From Patellaria atrata CBS 101060 (Eukaryota; Ascomycota; Dothideomycetes; Patellariales; Patellariaceae), in assembly GCA_010093705.1 (NCBI GenBank), contig MU006095.1, positions 1,359,623-1,423,622 on the forward strand: a DNA stretch of 64,000 bases, given 5' to 3'. Below the pieces are notes generated by a model. It did not search any database, was not told the DNA's origin, and saw only the letters and a list, made by a program, of their open reading frames with translations. Numbering within the stretch: the stretch's first letter is position 1; every line of letters starts with the position of its first letter. A program made the position numbers and the translations under genes. Below, in pieces: positions 42,379-53,767 of this stretch.

Positions 42379-43524
42379 ATCGGAAAGTATGCACTCTCGA
42401 AAGAGTAACAGCTTAGGAGATGCCCCTCGGGGGGCTATGTATCAAGTTACGCCGGTGCAGGAGGTTGAGGCTGTTTGCGGTGAAGTGTAGGATAGCAAAG
42501 CAAGTTGGACGTCGTAAAGGAAAGAAAATCAAGTATGTACAGAATAAAGTAAAGGGGTATCAAAAGGTAAAAAAAAGGTGTTCAATATGAGGAAAGACCA
42601 GCTTCCTGAACGCTGAGACGAGTAATCGACAAATTGTCAGCTTCCTCCAAGGCTCACTCCAACCCAAGGGCCAAGGGCTCTCCCGCCAGAGGCGAAGTGT
42701 CAGTCCCGAACAAAGAACCGGACGCCTTGTCGCTTTAGGTTTGATCGATTGTTCCCGGCCCCCTCGTCTGGTTTGCTAGCCGCAACCCACGTCAAACGTA
42801 TCAAACAGATCTGATACCCGACTTGACGGCTTTTTCGTGATCTATCTGTACAGTAAAGGCACAACAAGTCCTCCTTTGAAACGAAACTAGAGATGCAGCG
42901 GGGAGAGAAAAAAAAAAAAAGAGGAACAGTAGAAGATCCGTCTAGAGATGTTCGGCACGCCACCCAATAATTATCGGGCTACACATAAGCCGAAGGTGTT
43001 GAAAGGGTAATATATTTTCTCGTCTTCTCGCAATTGCCTATTGGCTGCGCAAGCCATGCGAAGATGCGAAGATACGAAGATTGGGAACCTTGCGAGATGC
43101 CTTTTGTCAGGTCATCATCGTGATATATGGAATGTTATATATGATAGATTTACCTACTACTTGTGATCAAAATCAATAATGGAGATGTGGAAAGCTGATT
43201 TGATACCTCCAACTCAATACTGTTGTCCCTCTCCGATAAGTCGCATCGCAAAGAAGCCCAAGTCTTATCGTTATCGCAAGGTCTTGGCAATCTCAAGTGC
43301 CGACTGCCGAAGCCCTGCAGGAACAGGCAGGAACCACCAAGGGCAAGCCGAGACGGGAATGAACCAAAGAGAGATGATACCTTATACGCAATTCCACGTG
43401 GTCATCAAGTTCACTATCCGAATATATTATTCAGTTGTCATCATCAAAACCTGATTTCATCATGAAAAGCCGTATAGTCTGATGAGTCAATATTTACAAG
43501 AAATCAACAACACATCTCTTCATT
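42379..43524. other. Intergenic: Cu-ATPase promoter and ferric reductase 3' flank
   Basis: 1.15 kb with an A13 run at 42908-42920. I looked for GATA-type iron elements and copper elements but none was convincing. Short ORFs here look random. Confidence 0.55.
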
Positions 43525-45612
43525 TTACCCCATCCTGTCGTCCCAATATAGATCCATATCCCATCTCTCATCACCTTTCCACACTTTGTCCGCACGACTT
43601 CTCTCTGCAATCGCTCTTCTGAGATCTGTGCCCATGCCGGATGGTCCGCTCGCTACAACCTGAATTCGACCTTCCGGAACACGGTCTATGAAACCATCAA
43701 TGATAGCTGGCATAGCAGGGTGATGGTCTGTTAACCATTCCACATAGAACCTAGTACTACCATCGCATTGGGATAGCAATGCGGTAAGATCCGTACCAGT
43801 TGTTGCTATCTCAATGCCATCCTCATTCTTAACCTCTTTCTCCAAGTCTTTTATGGAGGTGGATAATGAGGAAGGCTTCGAGAAGGATTTCTCTGCATCA
43901 CGGGTGATGAATATCTTGATCCGCAATGAGGTATTCTGCGATGCTGTAGCTATTGATTTGAGCTCGAGAAGTTCGGGGAGAATCCATTCCAAGTCTTGCG
44001 TCCTACGAATGATCCAGACGAACTCAATGGCTCCCTGCGCCTTAGGACTTTTCAGAGCTGCAGTGACAACTGGCAGAGTGAAAGAGATGCCGGTCCCGCC
44101 AGCGATCGCAACAAGGTTAGGTATCCTGTCGTTGAGTGCTCGTTTCCCGTACGGACCCGTTATGATGACAGGTGTTTGTTTCTCACCAGCTTGGCCTAAG
44201 GCAGAGAGGCGAGCAGTTTCTCCCCTGAGTCCACGGATGATGTAGGTATGCTGCGGTGATGCTGGATGTGCGGCTGGAACTGATGCTGGTGTGAAAGGGT
44301 GAGATTGCCATATTGTCAACGCGGGAAAGCAAAGATAGAAATGCTGCCCTATGGCCCATGGATCATGGTTGTGAGTGAAATCAAGGCGTACCACAGTTGC
44401 TCCATCCGAGTCGGTAAAGGTCTGAATGTTAGCATCAGCAGCTTTAAAGCCGAGGCCTTCCAGACACTATTAGTGTATATACGGGGGTTACGTTGAATGT
44501 AGCACTTACCCTTCTTCCCATCCTTCAAGCCATGATGAATAAGGCATGTTCGTAGAAGGCGGACTCCTCTATCAATGAAGAACAAGCCCAAAGAAGCTAT
44601 CATCCAACATGCTAATCTAGTCCAATGGCCCCAGCAACAGGCAATGTATAGTAAGGCAATTACATAATGAGATTTCCGGAAGAACTCGTATCCGGTCATT
44701 CTGATGGCCCATCTTGTGCTGAAGATGTACAGAAATGTGACGAAGAACATTGCAACGACTCCAAAGATCATGTACTGCTGTCGAATAAAATCCCTGTATA
44801 CTTTTGGTTGCGGTTGGTACAGCTTTGCTTCGATAATCGTCCAGCCTAGAGTATGTAAAAAAGACTGGATGAAGATGATACGGCCAGTCCATCGGTGTAG
44901 AAAGTTGAAGTGGTGATAGGGTATTCCCGTGAGGAGGGACAATACACTCTCTCGGTTTGCAAGCAGGATCGTGAAGGGGGTTAAGGCGTATGCCAGAACA
45001 CCCACACGATCAGAGAATCCACCAAGTCCTGTCCTTGTGTTGAACTTGTTCGAGTTCTTGATCGGGGTGACCCATTTCTTGTATACAATACCGACGAGAC
45101 TTGAATCATTGTTAGCATCAATAAACTAGAGCTGTATATGCGTTGGCTTGATTGGTAAAGACGTACGAAAAGATCAAGAGGTAGCCGGCCAAGGTGACCA
45201 ATACGAGCAATTGCAACCTCGATACTCTTCCGAAGACACTTCGAAGAGATTCTGGTAGTAACCAGCGACGTAGAGCAGTAGTGGTGAATCTGTATGCTCG
45301 GTATACTGTGCCCTGAGGGTTACCCCGATTGGTCTGCCCTTGCATATCTTTCAAAGATTTGGTTTGATTAGATTGAGGTTCGACCAGACGACACAAAACC
45401 CAAACGAACAGTATACCCCCGACCACAGCCCATAGGATGAAACTGTATAGCATGGAAACGTCGTGCATCCAATACACAGCATCAAGGTATTCGCACGAGC
45501 CTGGATCATTCTGACATGGCCATACTCGGCTCGAATAACCCCAATGAGGGATTAGATTTTGGGCCGAGGAATGGTCCTGAATGTGACGAGGACGAAGGTT
45601 TTCATCCATCAT
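43525..45612 (-). CDS. Ferric/cupric reductase transmembrane component (FRE family)
   Basis: Three exons: 45167..45612, 44510..45099 and 43525..44456; the introns are 67 and 53 bp; 655 aa. Splicing restores LLIFSLVGIVYKKWVTP and KKGLGFKAADANIQ, both typical of fungal ferric reductases. The membrane part has several spans and bis-His heme signatures (HHFNFLHRWTGR, and KSHYVIALLYIACCWGHW). The C-terminal part has HDPWAIGQHFYLCFP and HPFTPAS for FAD, then GPYGKRA, AGGTGISFTLPV and GPSGMGTDLRRA for NADPH. It reduces Fe(III) or Cu(II) at a membrane for uptake. No signal peptide is evident, as in several Fre proteins with a first internal membrane anchor. It diverges from a secreted GH18-like gene. 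Confidence 0.95.
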
Positions 45613-46717
45613 CGAAAGAACAGAGACAAAATAACAATAAGCTCAGTATGATAGATAGAGGGGAGGGATTCCAGGTTGACATTTTGGGAAGCGAGCGTAC
45701 AACGTGCCTTATATGACAGATATTGGACTTAGACAAGGTTACAGGATATGACATAACCTGTATGGATGCAATACTAACTGAGCAAGATTGATTCGCTTTA
45801 GTCATGAAAAGATGGGATAACGTCTGATCAAGAAGAGATTTTTTTAATAATATTGCAAGTTGATAGGTGTAAGAGAAAAAGAAGAGACTGATACAGGGCT
45901 GGGCATCCCAACTGGGAATATAAATCTGCTCAAATCCTCGCGAGCCCATCCTGGTAGTCCAAGCTAGTTAGAACATGGGGTAAAAAAACGAAAACGTGGA
46001 GTAAGAAATGTCCTAAATGTCTTAAATGTCATAAATTACCTTAAACAAGCATCGGTTATGATATATATTGCGGAAGAAAACCCGGTAATGATTGAAAACG
46101 AATTTAATTCCTCGGAGATCGATGAGATGAAGTTTGTTTACAAGAGATATTCCTTAAATTCCTTTTTGGAAGAGGATGCTTACTGTATGAATGACCTTTG
46201 ACGGGAACGGGAGGTATAAGGATGTTCAGGAATGACGGGAGTTGAAACGTGGTTAAAGAACTATTTGCATTCTTCACGACGAGACACCAGCCAAGACACT
46301 TTCATCCAACCTCACTTTAACACGAGAGGTTAACAACCACATCAGTTCCGTTGTTAGAGTATTTTGCTTCTTCCAAGTCAACGATTTCTATATGAACAGT
46401 AGCATTTCCATATGGATTTGGATGAGGGAGCTATGTCTCGTGAAAATATGGACATCTCGTGTGTGCGCTGTTACGCGGTGCGTACAGCCCCTGGAATGTA
46501 AAGGAGAGGTACTGCTGTGCTACATTCTTAGACGTCTGTAAGGCTGGGTATACGAATGGTCTTGTTGAAATAATGTTCCAGTCTCTACATTCTCTTCTAA
46601 CCTTGAATCTCATCCCTAGCTCTCTTTTGGGTTCGTTATGTCTATAAAACCTCAGTCTGCGTCCTCTGTTCCAAACTCTCATCTCAACTCGATAAAACCA
46701 AATAAGATTACATAGCA
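45613..46717. promoter_or_regulatory. Divergent intergenic region, ferric reductase / GH18-like protein
   Basis: The 1.1 kb between two start codons pointing apart must contain both promoters. It is AT-rich with short poly-A and poly-T tracts. No clear iron-responsive WGATAR cluster was recognised. Confidence 0.5.
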
Positions 46718-48016
46718 ATGCTCCTATCACAACTCCCCGCGTCCATTATCCCCTTGCTACTCTCAGCTACCCCTATCGTAGCCAGAACAGTTCGTCTCCC
46801 AGTCGGACACCATCATCATCCGCGAAATGTCCTAAGTACCATCGACACCGCAGTTCCGGCGCCACAGTCAAGCGTTCCGGCAAAGGATCGCCTTCTGCAA
46901 GATGTTCAGCTACTGGACGAGACCGTCACAGCGATACCAGCGGATCTCCTAGCATTTATGCGGGAGACAGCGGATCGAATCGATCAGATTGAAAATCTGC
47001 TAGCCTCGCTGCTCGAGCCATCGTCATCCCCATCGTCATCATCAGCTCCATCCTTTTCCCGAACGAGGATCGCTCTTCCCACAGCATGGGAACCAGAACT
47101 CCCCTCTATAACTCCAGCTCTGTCGACGAGGACATACCCCCTTCCATCAGTAATCGTAAACCGCACAGGTTCAACCAGCAGCGAGGACGGAATGATTACC
47201 TCAACCCACAGAACCATTTTTCGCGTCACCCGTACCAGTACCGTCTGGGTAACTCCGGTCTCGGCAGCCCCTACTCAGACCACAAACAGCACCCTACCCC
47301 CCTACCCCTTGACAAACAGTACCGGCAGCACCAATATCACCAGTAACACCGATACTGACAGCACCTTCCCCACCTTCCCCCCACTTCCCCCCCGACCCCC
47401 CCTAGGCGCCTCACCCCCAACTCACATTCCCATCGACTCCTCCGGCACCACGACCTTCAACCCTTCTAACCCCTCCCTCTCCTCCGACGCCCTCAACTTC
47501 CTCTGCACAATCAACACAACCCGGAGCATCTCCATCCCCCTCCTCCGCCTCCCCTGCCTCAGCAACCCGTCCCCGTCCATCTTCAATCGCCTCAACCCAG
47601 CCATCTGCACCTTTGCCACAGGCGCCGCTCTCCCGGACTGCTCATACCTGATCCCCGCCCTGCAAACCTGCAAAGCAAACAACAAGACGCTCCACATCGG
47701 GGTTGCGCCCGCCGAGGACACCGCTGTCCCTCTCTTCCCGCCGGTAAACTACCCTCCTGAACTCGCGGAGGCGGACGCGCAGGGCTTCTGGGACTTTTTC
47801 GGCCCTGGAGATGGGATGGGCAGACCGTTTGGGGATGTGGTGGTTGATGGTGTTGATTTGAGGGGGTTGCAGGACGCGTTGGATAACCCGGGTGCGTCCA
47901 CGGGGGCTTTAGGCGAGTACTTGAGGGATTTTGCGAACGGGATGTTGAAGGTTGCGGCCATGGAGGGGGATACTGGGGCGTTTGGGGTTGTCTTGAGGGG
48001 GTGGATGAAGTCGTAA
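46718..48016 (+). CDS. Secreted Ser/Thr/Pro-rich protein with a degenerate GH18 (class III chitinase-like) segment
   Basis: Single exon, 432 aa. The start MLLSQLPASIIPLLLSATPIV looks like a signal peptide. An amphipathic segment, a Ser/Thr/Pro-rich stalk and a C-terminal third follow. That third resembles fungal class III chitinases: CSYLIPALQTCKANNKTLHI (like the C-x-DI-x-TC-x-K-LLSLGG region), FWDFFGPG, and RPFGDVVVDGVDL at residues 369-381. In active enzymes DGxDxDxE follows. Here it is DGVDLRGL, so the catalytic acid and its partner Asp are gone, and most of the TIM barrel is absent. Chitinase activity is therefore not expected. It could be a chitin-binding decoy or a relic domain. DNA from about 47340 to 47660 is strikingly C-rich on this strand. 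Confidence 0.78.
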   Translation: MLLSQLPASIIPLLLSATPIVARTVRLPVGHHHHPRNVLSTIDTAVPAPQSSVPAKDRLLQDVQLLDETVTAIPADLLAFMRETADRIDQIENLLASLLEPSSSPSSSSAPSFSRTRIALPTAWEPELPSITPALSTRTYPLPSVIVNRTGSTSSEDGMITSTHRTIFRVTRTSTVWVTPVSAAPTQTTNSTLPPYPLTNSTGSTNITSNTDTDSTFPTFPPLPPRPPLGASPPTHIPIDSSGTTTFNPSNPSLSSDALNFLCTINTTRSISIPLLRLPCLSNPSPSIFNRLNPAICTFATGAALPDCSYLIPALQTCKANNKTLHIGVAPAEDTAVPLFPPVNYPPELAEADAQGFWDFFGPGDGMGRPFGDVVVDGVDLRGLQDALDNPGASTGALGEYLRDFANGMLKVAAMEGDTGAFGVVLRGWMKS

Positions 48017-48136
48017 GGGGATGAGATTGATGAAGGTGCTGAAGGAATATTGGTATTAAGCTTTAGGTTTAACGGCGATTATGATAGAATGATTTACCTT
48101 GATAGTTACGGTATAATTCGATATGATTACACACCA

Positions 48137-49438
48137 CTACGCTTTACTCGTTTTCTTTTTCCTCTCCTTCCTCGCCTCCTCCCCCTTTTCACCCTTCTTC
48201 CTTTTCTCTTTCCCCTTTCCTTTCTCTTTGTTCTTGGCCTGTTCATGGTCCTGTGAGGGCACTCCATCCGACACGGTCTGTGATGACCCAATTAATGGTG
48301 TCGGACTCTTCATCGCACTCTTAATCGGTTCCTGCACCCTAACCCTCAACGCCCCCGACATGACTGGCGTGCCCTTCCTTCTCTCTTTTCGCTCCTTCCG
48401 CGTTTTTAACGACTCGGCTTCCCGTATCTCAACTTCTCGCTCCTCTTCCTCTCCTAGCAGCGTGCCTTCGAAGGTGATCAATCCGGGTTCCCCATCCTTC
48501 CCTTCGCTAGTGGTCTCGAAGTCGCGAACCCGGAATCTGATTAAGCCATCTATTTTAGTACCCATGGCGTCGGTAAAGTAGCCTTCGGAGCTCGAAGATG
48601 AGGCGGAATCCTGACCAGTACCCTCAGTAGTGGTAGCCGTGGAACCCGCAGGCGGATGGAACACCCAATTAGACGGTAAATGCGCGCGCTCGATCGATGC
48701 TCCAAAGAGATTGTACACAATAAGCCCGAGGTGCGATTCATTTGACAAGTTGACATATCCCTCCACCCACAACCCGCGTTTCGGCTTCAGGAGCAGGAAA
48801 TCTGCCGTTATCCATAAAAATGGAGCAGCATATTCATTCGTTGCTTTGGCGAGCTCTATAACTCGATCCTGCTCATCCTCGCCTTCGTCATCTTCGGAAT
48901 CCGAGTCGGAGGACGCTTTTCGCTGGGGTTTTGCGGGCGCCGCGGAGGGGGAGGGGCCGAGTCGGACGTTGCTGTACGAGAGCACGACACCTTTGAGTAG
49001 CGGTGAGTAGGTTAGAAGAAGTGGAGAGAGATGTTCTGCACAGAGGCCATCGAGCGGATACGTTTGTGAAATTGGAGCGAGCGGGACATAGAAGGAGGAA
49101 GTTTGGGTGTAGAAGAGAGAATCTGTGCTATTATCTCTCGACAAGCTTTGGATTGTTGCGGATTTGGATGCCGATTGTGAAGAAGGTGGTATTGGTGGTT
49201 GAGAGTCTGGCACGATGTCATCTATAATCTGGGATTGAGACTGTAAGAGGACATCTTTGCGAGCTTTCTTCTTCGGAGAGCCAACTGCTGTTATCAAAGA
49301 GGCGGAGGCTGCGGCATCATCTTCCTCTCTTTGGCGCTTTTTCGATGGTTTCTTCTCTTTCCTTGAGGGTTCTTTTTCGTTTTTTTTTATATGTTTCTTC
49401 TCTTTTGGAGGGTGAATAGTTGTTAGTGTAGTAGACAT
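48137..49438 (-). CDS. rpa43: RNA polymerase I subunit RPA43
   Basis: Single exon, 433 aa from the chosen Met (MSTTLTTIHPP); an in-frame Met at 49498 would add 20 unlikely residues. The N-terminus is Lys-rich (EKKHIKKNEKEPSRKEKK), suggesting nucleolar targeting. The core has YVPLAPISQTYPLDGLCAEH, SPLLLTYSPLLKGVVLSYSN, then WITADFLLLKPKRGLWVEGY and LIVYNLFGASIERAHLP, the usual order of the tip-associated and OB-fold domains of Rpa43. It pairs with Rpa14 and binds Rrn3 for Pol I initiation in yeast. The C-terminal half is longer and more charged (KERKERRKG, basic end) than yeast. It converges with the GH18-like gene (120 bp) and diverges from a J-protein (233 bp). Confidence 0.9.
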   Translation of the reverse strand: MSTTLTTIHPPKEKKHIKKNEKEPSRKEKKPSKKRQREEDDAAASASLITAVGSPKKKARKDVLLQSQSQIIDDIVPDSQPPIPPSSQSASKSATIQSLSRDNSTDSLFYTQTSSFYVPLAPISQTYPLDGLCAEHLSPLLLTYSPLLKGVVLSYSNVRLGPSPSAAPAKPQRKASSDSDSEDDEGEDEQDRVIELAKATNEYAAPFLWITADFLLLKPKRGLWVEGYVNLSNESHLGLIVYNLFGASIERAHLPSNWVFHPPAGSTATTTEGTGQDSASSSSSEGYFTDAMGTKIDGLIRFRVRDFETTSEGKDGEPGLITFEGTLLGEEEEREVEIREAESLKTRKERKERRKGTPVMSGALRVRVQEPIKSAMKSPTPLIGSSQTVSDGVPSQDHEQAKNKEKGKGKEKRKKGEKGEEARKERKKKTSKA

Positions 49439-49671
49439 TGCAATTGATGTGTTGGATGTTAATGTAAGGTTCCTGATCCTCAAAATTCCGTACAACAAAA
49501 AATTATAGAACTATTGCTTGGCAACGGTCATGGAGCTTCCTCCTCTTTCACGTACACACCAAGTCTTCAACGTGGGCTATCAGGCGCACCTTATGTGACT
49601 TCTCACCCATTCCTTCTTTCTTCCACTTCTTATTATTGCATACGTGGGGAACATGATAGTAACTTTCTAGG
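49439..49671. promoter_or_regulatory. Compact divergent promoter, RPA43 / J-protein
   Basis: Only 233 bp separate the two starts, so elements are probably shared or overlapping. No motif is secure. Confidence 0.5.
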
Positions 49672-50943
49672 ATGTCAAACGAGTTCCTCTCCTTAGCGGG
49701 ATGGTTCTTCCTGCCTCGAGTAAGTCCCTTTACACTATAGCTATTACCCTTTACCTAGTAAGCATGAAATGCTGATATGCGATATCATATAGGCTGTTGG
49801 CTGGTTACAGTCTATTTACTATGGCATCACTATCCGAGCGGGAGAACCAAAGCCTGCTCCAGGAAGCCCTCGGTTTGAAAAACACCGGAAGAACATTCAC
49901 ATCTGTCTAATCGTCACATACCTTCTCTATACGATATATGAGGCAGACTGGCAGCTACAAAGGCAAGGTCACTTCTATCAGTTGCTGGGAGTAGGTCCAG
50001 ACGCTGAGGTCAAACAAATACAATCAAAATTCCGTAGAATGTGAGATACAACTTGAGTTCCGCGTTGGCATCGAACCAAGTCATTAATATTTGTTTAGCG
50101 CAGCCAGATTTCACCCTGACAAAGTGCCAGCTGATCAGAAGCTTTTCGCGGAGAGAATCTACGTGAATGCGACAACAGCCCGTGATACTCTAATTGACCC
50201 TGCGAAACGCTTTGCATATGATCGATTCGGACCAGACATGCTCGAGTGGAAGCAATGCATCACAATGCGAGATTACTTCAACCAAGGTCTACAAAAGTCT
50301 GTACAGATGTATTTAGCAAGTGCCTTCTTCTTAATCTTGTGGACAGTACTTGGATATATGAAATTCGCTGGCTATGTGAGTTATTTGGTGTAGATCTTCT
50401 AGGTTCTTGACTGATAAAATATCATAGTGGCGATACTTCGCTTTTGTCTCCATGTTTATCTTGGAATTTCATACCATTTCGCAGCCAACACATCCATTCA
50501 TCGTGACTAATATTCTCAATCCCGTCTTCGCTTTCTACGGCTCACACCCTCCTTATGTCCCCTTTCAAATCATCACCATAGCACGAAAAATGACATTCGC
50601 TAGTTTCGTAGCAGTCTCACAGATCGCTCCACTACTGCAAAGCAACCGACAGCAAGCTCTTGCTCAAAACGCAGAGCAAGCTCAACAGCAGCAGTTTAAT
50701 CTCATGGATGAACTTGGCCGGCGTGTCAATATCGAAGCTACGTTGTTACTTAGCCTAGAAACGACTCCCTTCGAAGGTGACGAGCAGCTGCAGAACCATC
50801 TCAAAACTAGAGTTAGGAACTGGTTGGTCCAGAACACGATTAGGATGGATCCTCAGGTTAGGGATGCGTTTGGACGTGCGCTACAGAAGCGTAGGGAAGG
50901 TGTACCCGCTGGCGCAAAAAGCGCTGGACGACATCGCAAATGA
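49672..50943 (+). CDS. Membrane-anchored DnaJ (J-domain) protein
   Basis: Four exons: 49672..49719, 49793..50040, 50099..50375 and 50428..50943; introns 73, 58 and 52 bp; 362 aa. The start MSNEFLSLAGWFFLPRAVG is encoded by a 16-codon exon. A hydrophobic segment (ICLIVTYLLYTIYEA) precedes the J-domain FYQLLGVGPDAEVKQIQ...RFHPDKV, in which the HPD motif that stimulates Hsp70 ATPase is intact and is formed just after a splice junction. Two further hydrophobic segments follow (YLASAFFLILWTVLGYMKF, then WRYFAFVSMFILEF). A Gln-rich stretch and a basic tail end the protein. It most likely recruits Hsp70 to an organelle membrane, with ER the first guess. I do not recognise a precise yeast orthologue. 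Confidence 0.87.
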
Positions 50944-51832
50944 AGCACCGGAGCTACCTATAAATGTTCATCTCGTCGTTTCAAGCATGCTACGATGGAA
51001 TCCGAAAACTCGGTAGGTTGGTTGTGGTTCCTCTGTCAATATGGGCATACCTGTCCGTTTAATTCATGTGCTATCTTTCTACACCATTCGTAATCTCTTT
51101 TATTTTCTCGCAAGCCTTTAGATAGTGCTCAATCTACTCCATTCGTCGAGCCATGCCCTACCATGAAAGATACTCTAGATTCTGACGAGTTTACAGGTTC
51201 AACCTATGCTAACGATGTCTCAAAACAATCTACCTTAAAGCTTCCATTCTCAATGCTTATTGATATTCCTCTTGCTCTGTTAACAGGATGGAGGTATTTG
51301 CTGTAGGATATAGGAGAGAAATAGTGTGCTCTTATTCCGATTAAGGCATAGATATGAAGATAATCAACAATGATAGTTACAATTGGTTGTTGAAATGGAA
51401 TCGCTTTCGCAAGATGGACACCGCCCAAAGTGTGCCTCCATAGCGTTTTATACCTTCAACAATGAATGAATTTGAACACTCACATTGACGAGATTTCCTT
51501 TGTACAAGGATATATTCCTATAAATGAGAACTGACTGTAGGGAAAGGGGGCAGACAATGTACAGAAACCCCACTAAGGTAAGTTCGGTTCAACGCCACTC
51601 GCAAAGATGCATCATATCAATAAATATGTTCAGCCGTCTTGGCCCAAGGCCCTATGGTGTGAACGGACGACAGTAATTTCTACGCCGTCTTGTGAGTGAG
51701 AAAAGTTAACATATACGGAGTGATTGTAAAGAGATTGGAAAGTTAGCCGTGCCTACGGTATGATAGTGTAACGTACTGTAGAATTATCACAAGCAAATCG
51801 GCCTCTCCTTCGGTCTCGGATACAAGACCGGT
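50944..51832. other. Intergenic, J-protein 3' flank and promoter of the UPC2-like gene
   Basis: It is 889 bp long and AT-rich. Only short, unremarkable ORFs are present. Confidence 0.55.
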
Positions 51833-53126
51833 ATGCCGTCGAGACGATCTCACAAAAACTCCCACCACGGTTGTTCCCAATGTAAGGCGAGTCGAGTGAA
51901 AGTAAGATCCAGTCCTGTATCTATTTTGAGTTATACATCTGATTGGTAGATAGTGCGATGAACACACTCCACAGTGCTTGCGTTGTCAACGGCGAAATCA
52001 ACCATGTAGTTATCAGAATCTCTGGACCTCCTATAAACCTTCGAATTCTGATGAACTGATATCTGAAGAGCCGAGTAATGAGTTAGTTTTCTTGAATACT
52101 GCTAGTTCCAGTTCTGAGAGCTCCACATCCCCAGTTGAAGCAATCGATCCGTTATTCCGTATTCATAAAGCAGATGATCGACTGCATTATCATTATACGC
52201 AGATCCTCTCGCCCAGCAGCAAAGGAGCCGTGAAATTGGACTCCAAATTTGGCAATGATGCCATGCTGATGTGGGACAAAGCCATCCGACAGCACATCAC
52301 TGGTCACGGTTTCCTCTACCACAGCGTCTCCGCCCTCTCTGCCCTCCATCTTGCAATAGTCTATGAGCAAGATCGCCGACAACACCTCGCTAAAGCCTTG
52401 GAGCACCAGAATGCCGGAATAGCGCTCTTCCGCCCGGGCCTCAATAACTTCTCAAAGGATAACGCCGAAGCCCTCATGACATTCGCCGGCATCACCGTCA
52501 TCTACACTTTTGCACTCCCCTTAGCAGCAGCAACGCCTCATACCCCTATCTTCGTCGATCCCCTCAAGGAGCTCCGCCATGTCATCTCGCTATTCCGTGG
52601 CCTGGTGGCCATCTTCCGCCTCTCAATCGCGCTGAACCTCGCCGGGAACCTCTCCTCCGGCATCCGTAGGGTAACACAGATCGCCCCAAGTTTCGAGGTT
52701 GATGATCCAGCAGCAGAAGCTTCGCTCGACTTGCTCGCGCCCTCGATTGAGCATCTCCAGGATCCTGCAGCGCGGGCTATGTACCTCCACACAGTCGAGG
52801 CACTTCGAAAGATCCTAAAACGCGCGGCGGGAATGCCGAATACAGCGAGTGTGATCTTACCGTGGCCTGGTATGGTACATCCGGGGTATGTCGCAGCACT
52901 GGAGGCCGAAGAGCCGATCGCAGTTGTAATCCTGGCGCACTGGGCGGCGTGTTTGCATGGTTTGAAGGGGGTTTGGTGGACACAGAAGTGGGGGAAGGCG
53001 ACAGTGAGGGCATGTGGGACGCTATTGGGGAGAAATTGGAGGCGGTTTTTAGAGTGGCCGATGAAGAGGGCGGGATTAAAGGAGGAGAAAACGGGGAGCG
53101 AGAGGGTTGTAGAACTGATCTCGTAG
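51833..53126 (+). CDS. Zn2Cys6 transcription factor, UPC2/sterol-regulator-like
   Basis: Two exons: 51833..51901 and 51954..53126; intron 52 bp; 413 aa. The intron splits the zinc cluster. Joined it reads HHGCSQCKASRVK then CDEHTPQCLRCQRRNQPC, spacing C-x2-C-x6-C-x6-C-x2-C-x6-C. The C-terminal region follows the pattern of Upc2-like regulators: WDKAIRQHITGHGFLYHSVSAL, ALHLAIVYEQDR, ALEHQNAGIALFRPGLNNFS, and a late VVILAHWAACLHGL. In yeast Upc2 this region senses ergosterol, but in filamentous fungi this large family has many other roles. The actual target genes are unknown. The C-terminal exon is G-rich near its end, giving overlapping spurious ORFs. Confidence 0.9.
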
Positions 53127-53767
53127 ATACAAGGGGTTCCGGATGGTTTGTAAGGTAAATGGAAGGTTGGATTTCATGTTTGAATGAATCATGCTATTGA
53201 GATACTGCATTGTGCAGCTGTTGGCTTTAGGGGTATGGCTGATTGAGAAAAATGCAGCAGATAGTGCTGATTGCGTCCCTTCACGACTATTAATATGCTT
53301 ATGGTGGTGAAAAAATAAGCATGGAATTCATTTACCGAAACAGAACTCCGAGTTTGAGAGCGTCCTGTTAAGTAATAAGGATGTTCGGAAATATGCAATG
53401 TCATTACTGTGGTGTTGTTCTTCTCTATCTACAGACATGCTGATGTCGTAAACTATACCCCTCTAGGACATTCGCTACCATGAATCAGACCATTCACGGC
53501 TCGCGTACAGTACAACTACACAGTACACACTTCTATAATCTATGTTGTAACCTAAACCCATTCCTCACTGATATATGTAGAAAAAGATGTAAGCTATACT
53601 ACCGAAAGGGGACCTCGAGATTCTGTTCCTAAGTAGGAAGAACACTCTTACAATAGCTGTTATAGATCTCTAACCAAAATCCTTTTAATACTTCCCACCT
53701 CACACGTCGAAGCAGATCTCCTTCCTCGAATTATTTAACATATCCAATATACCCTACATTCGACTAC
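53127..53767. other. Convergent 3' flanks, UPC2-like gene / calpain
   Basis: It is 641 bp long and AT-rich, with a TACAGTAC-type motif near 53508. No gene is seen. Confidence 0.55.
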
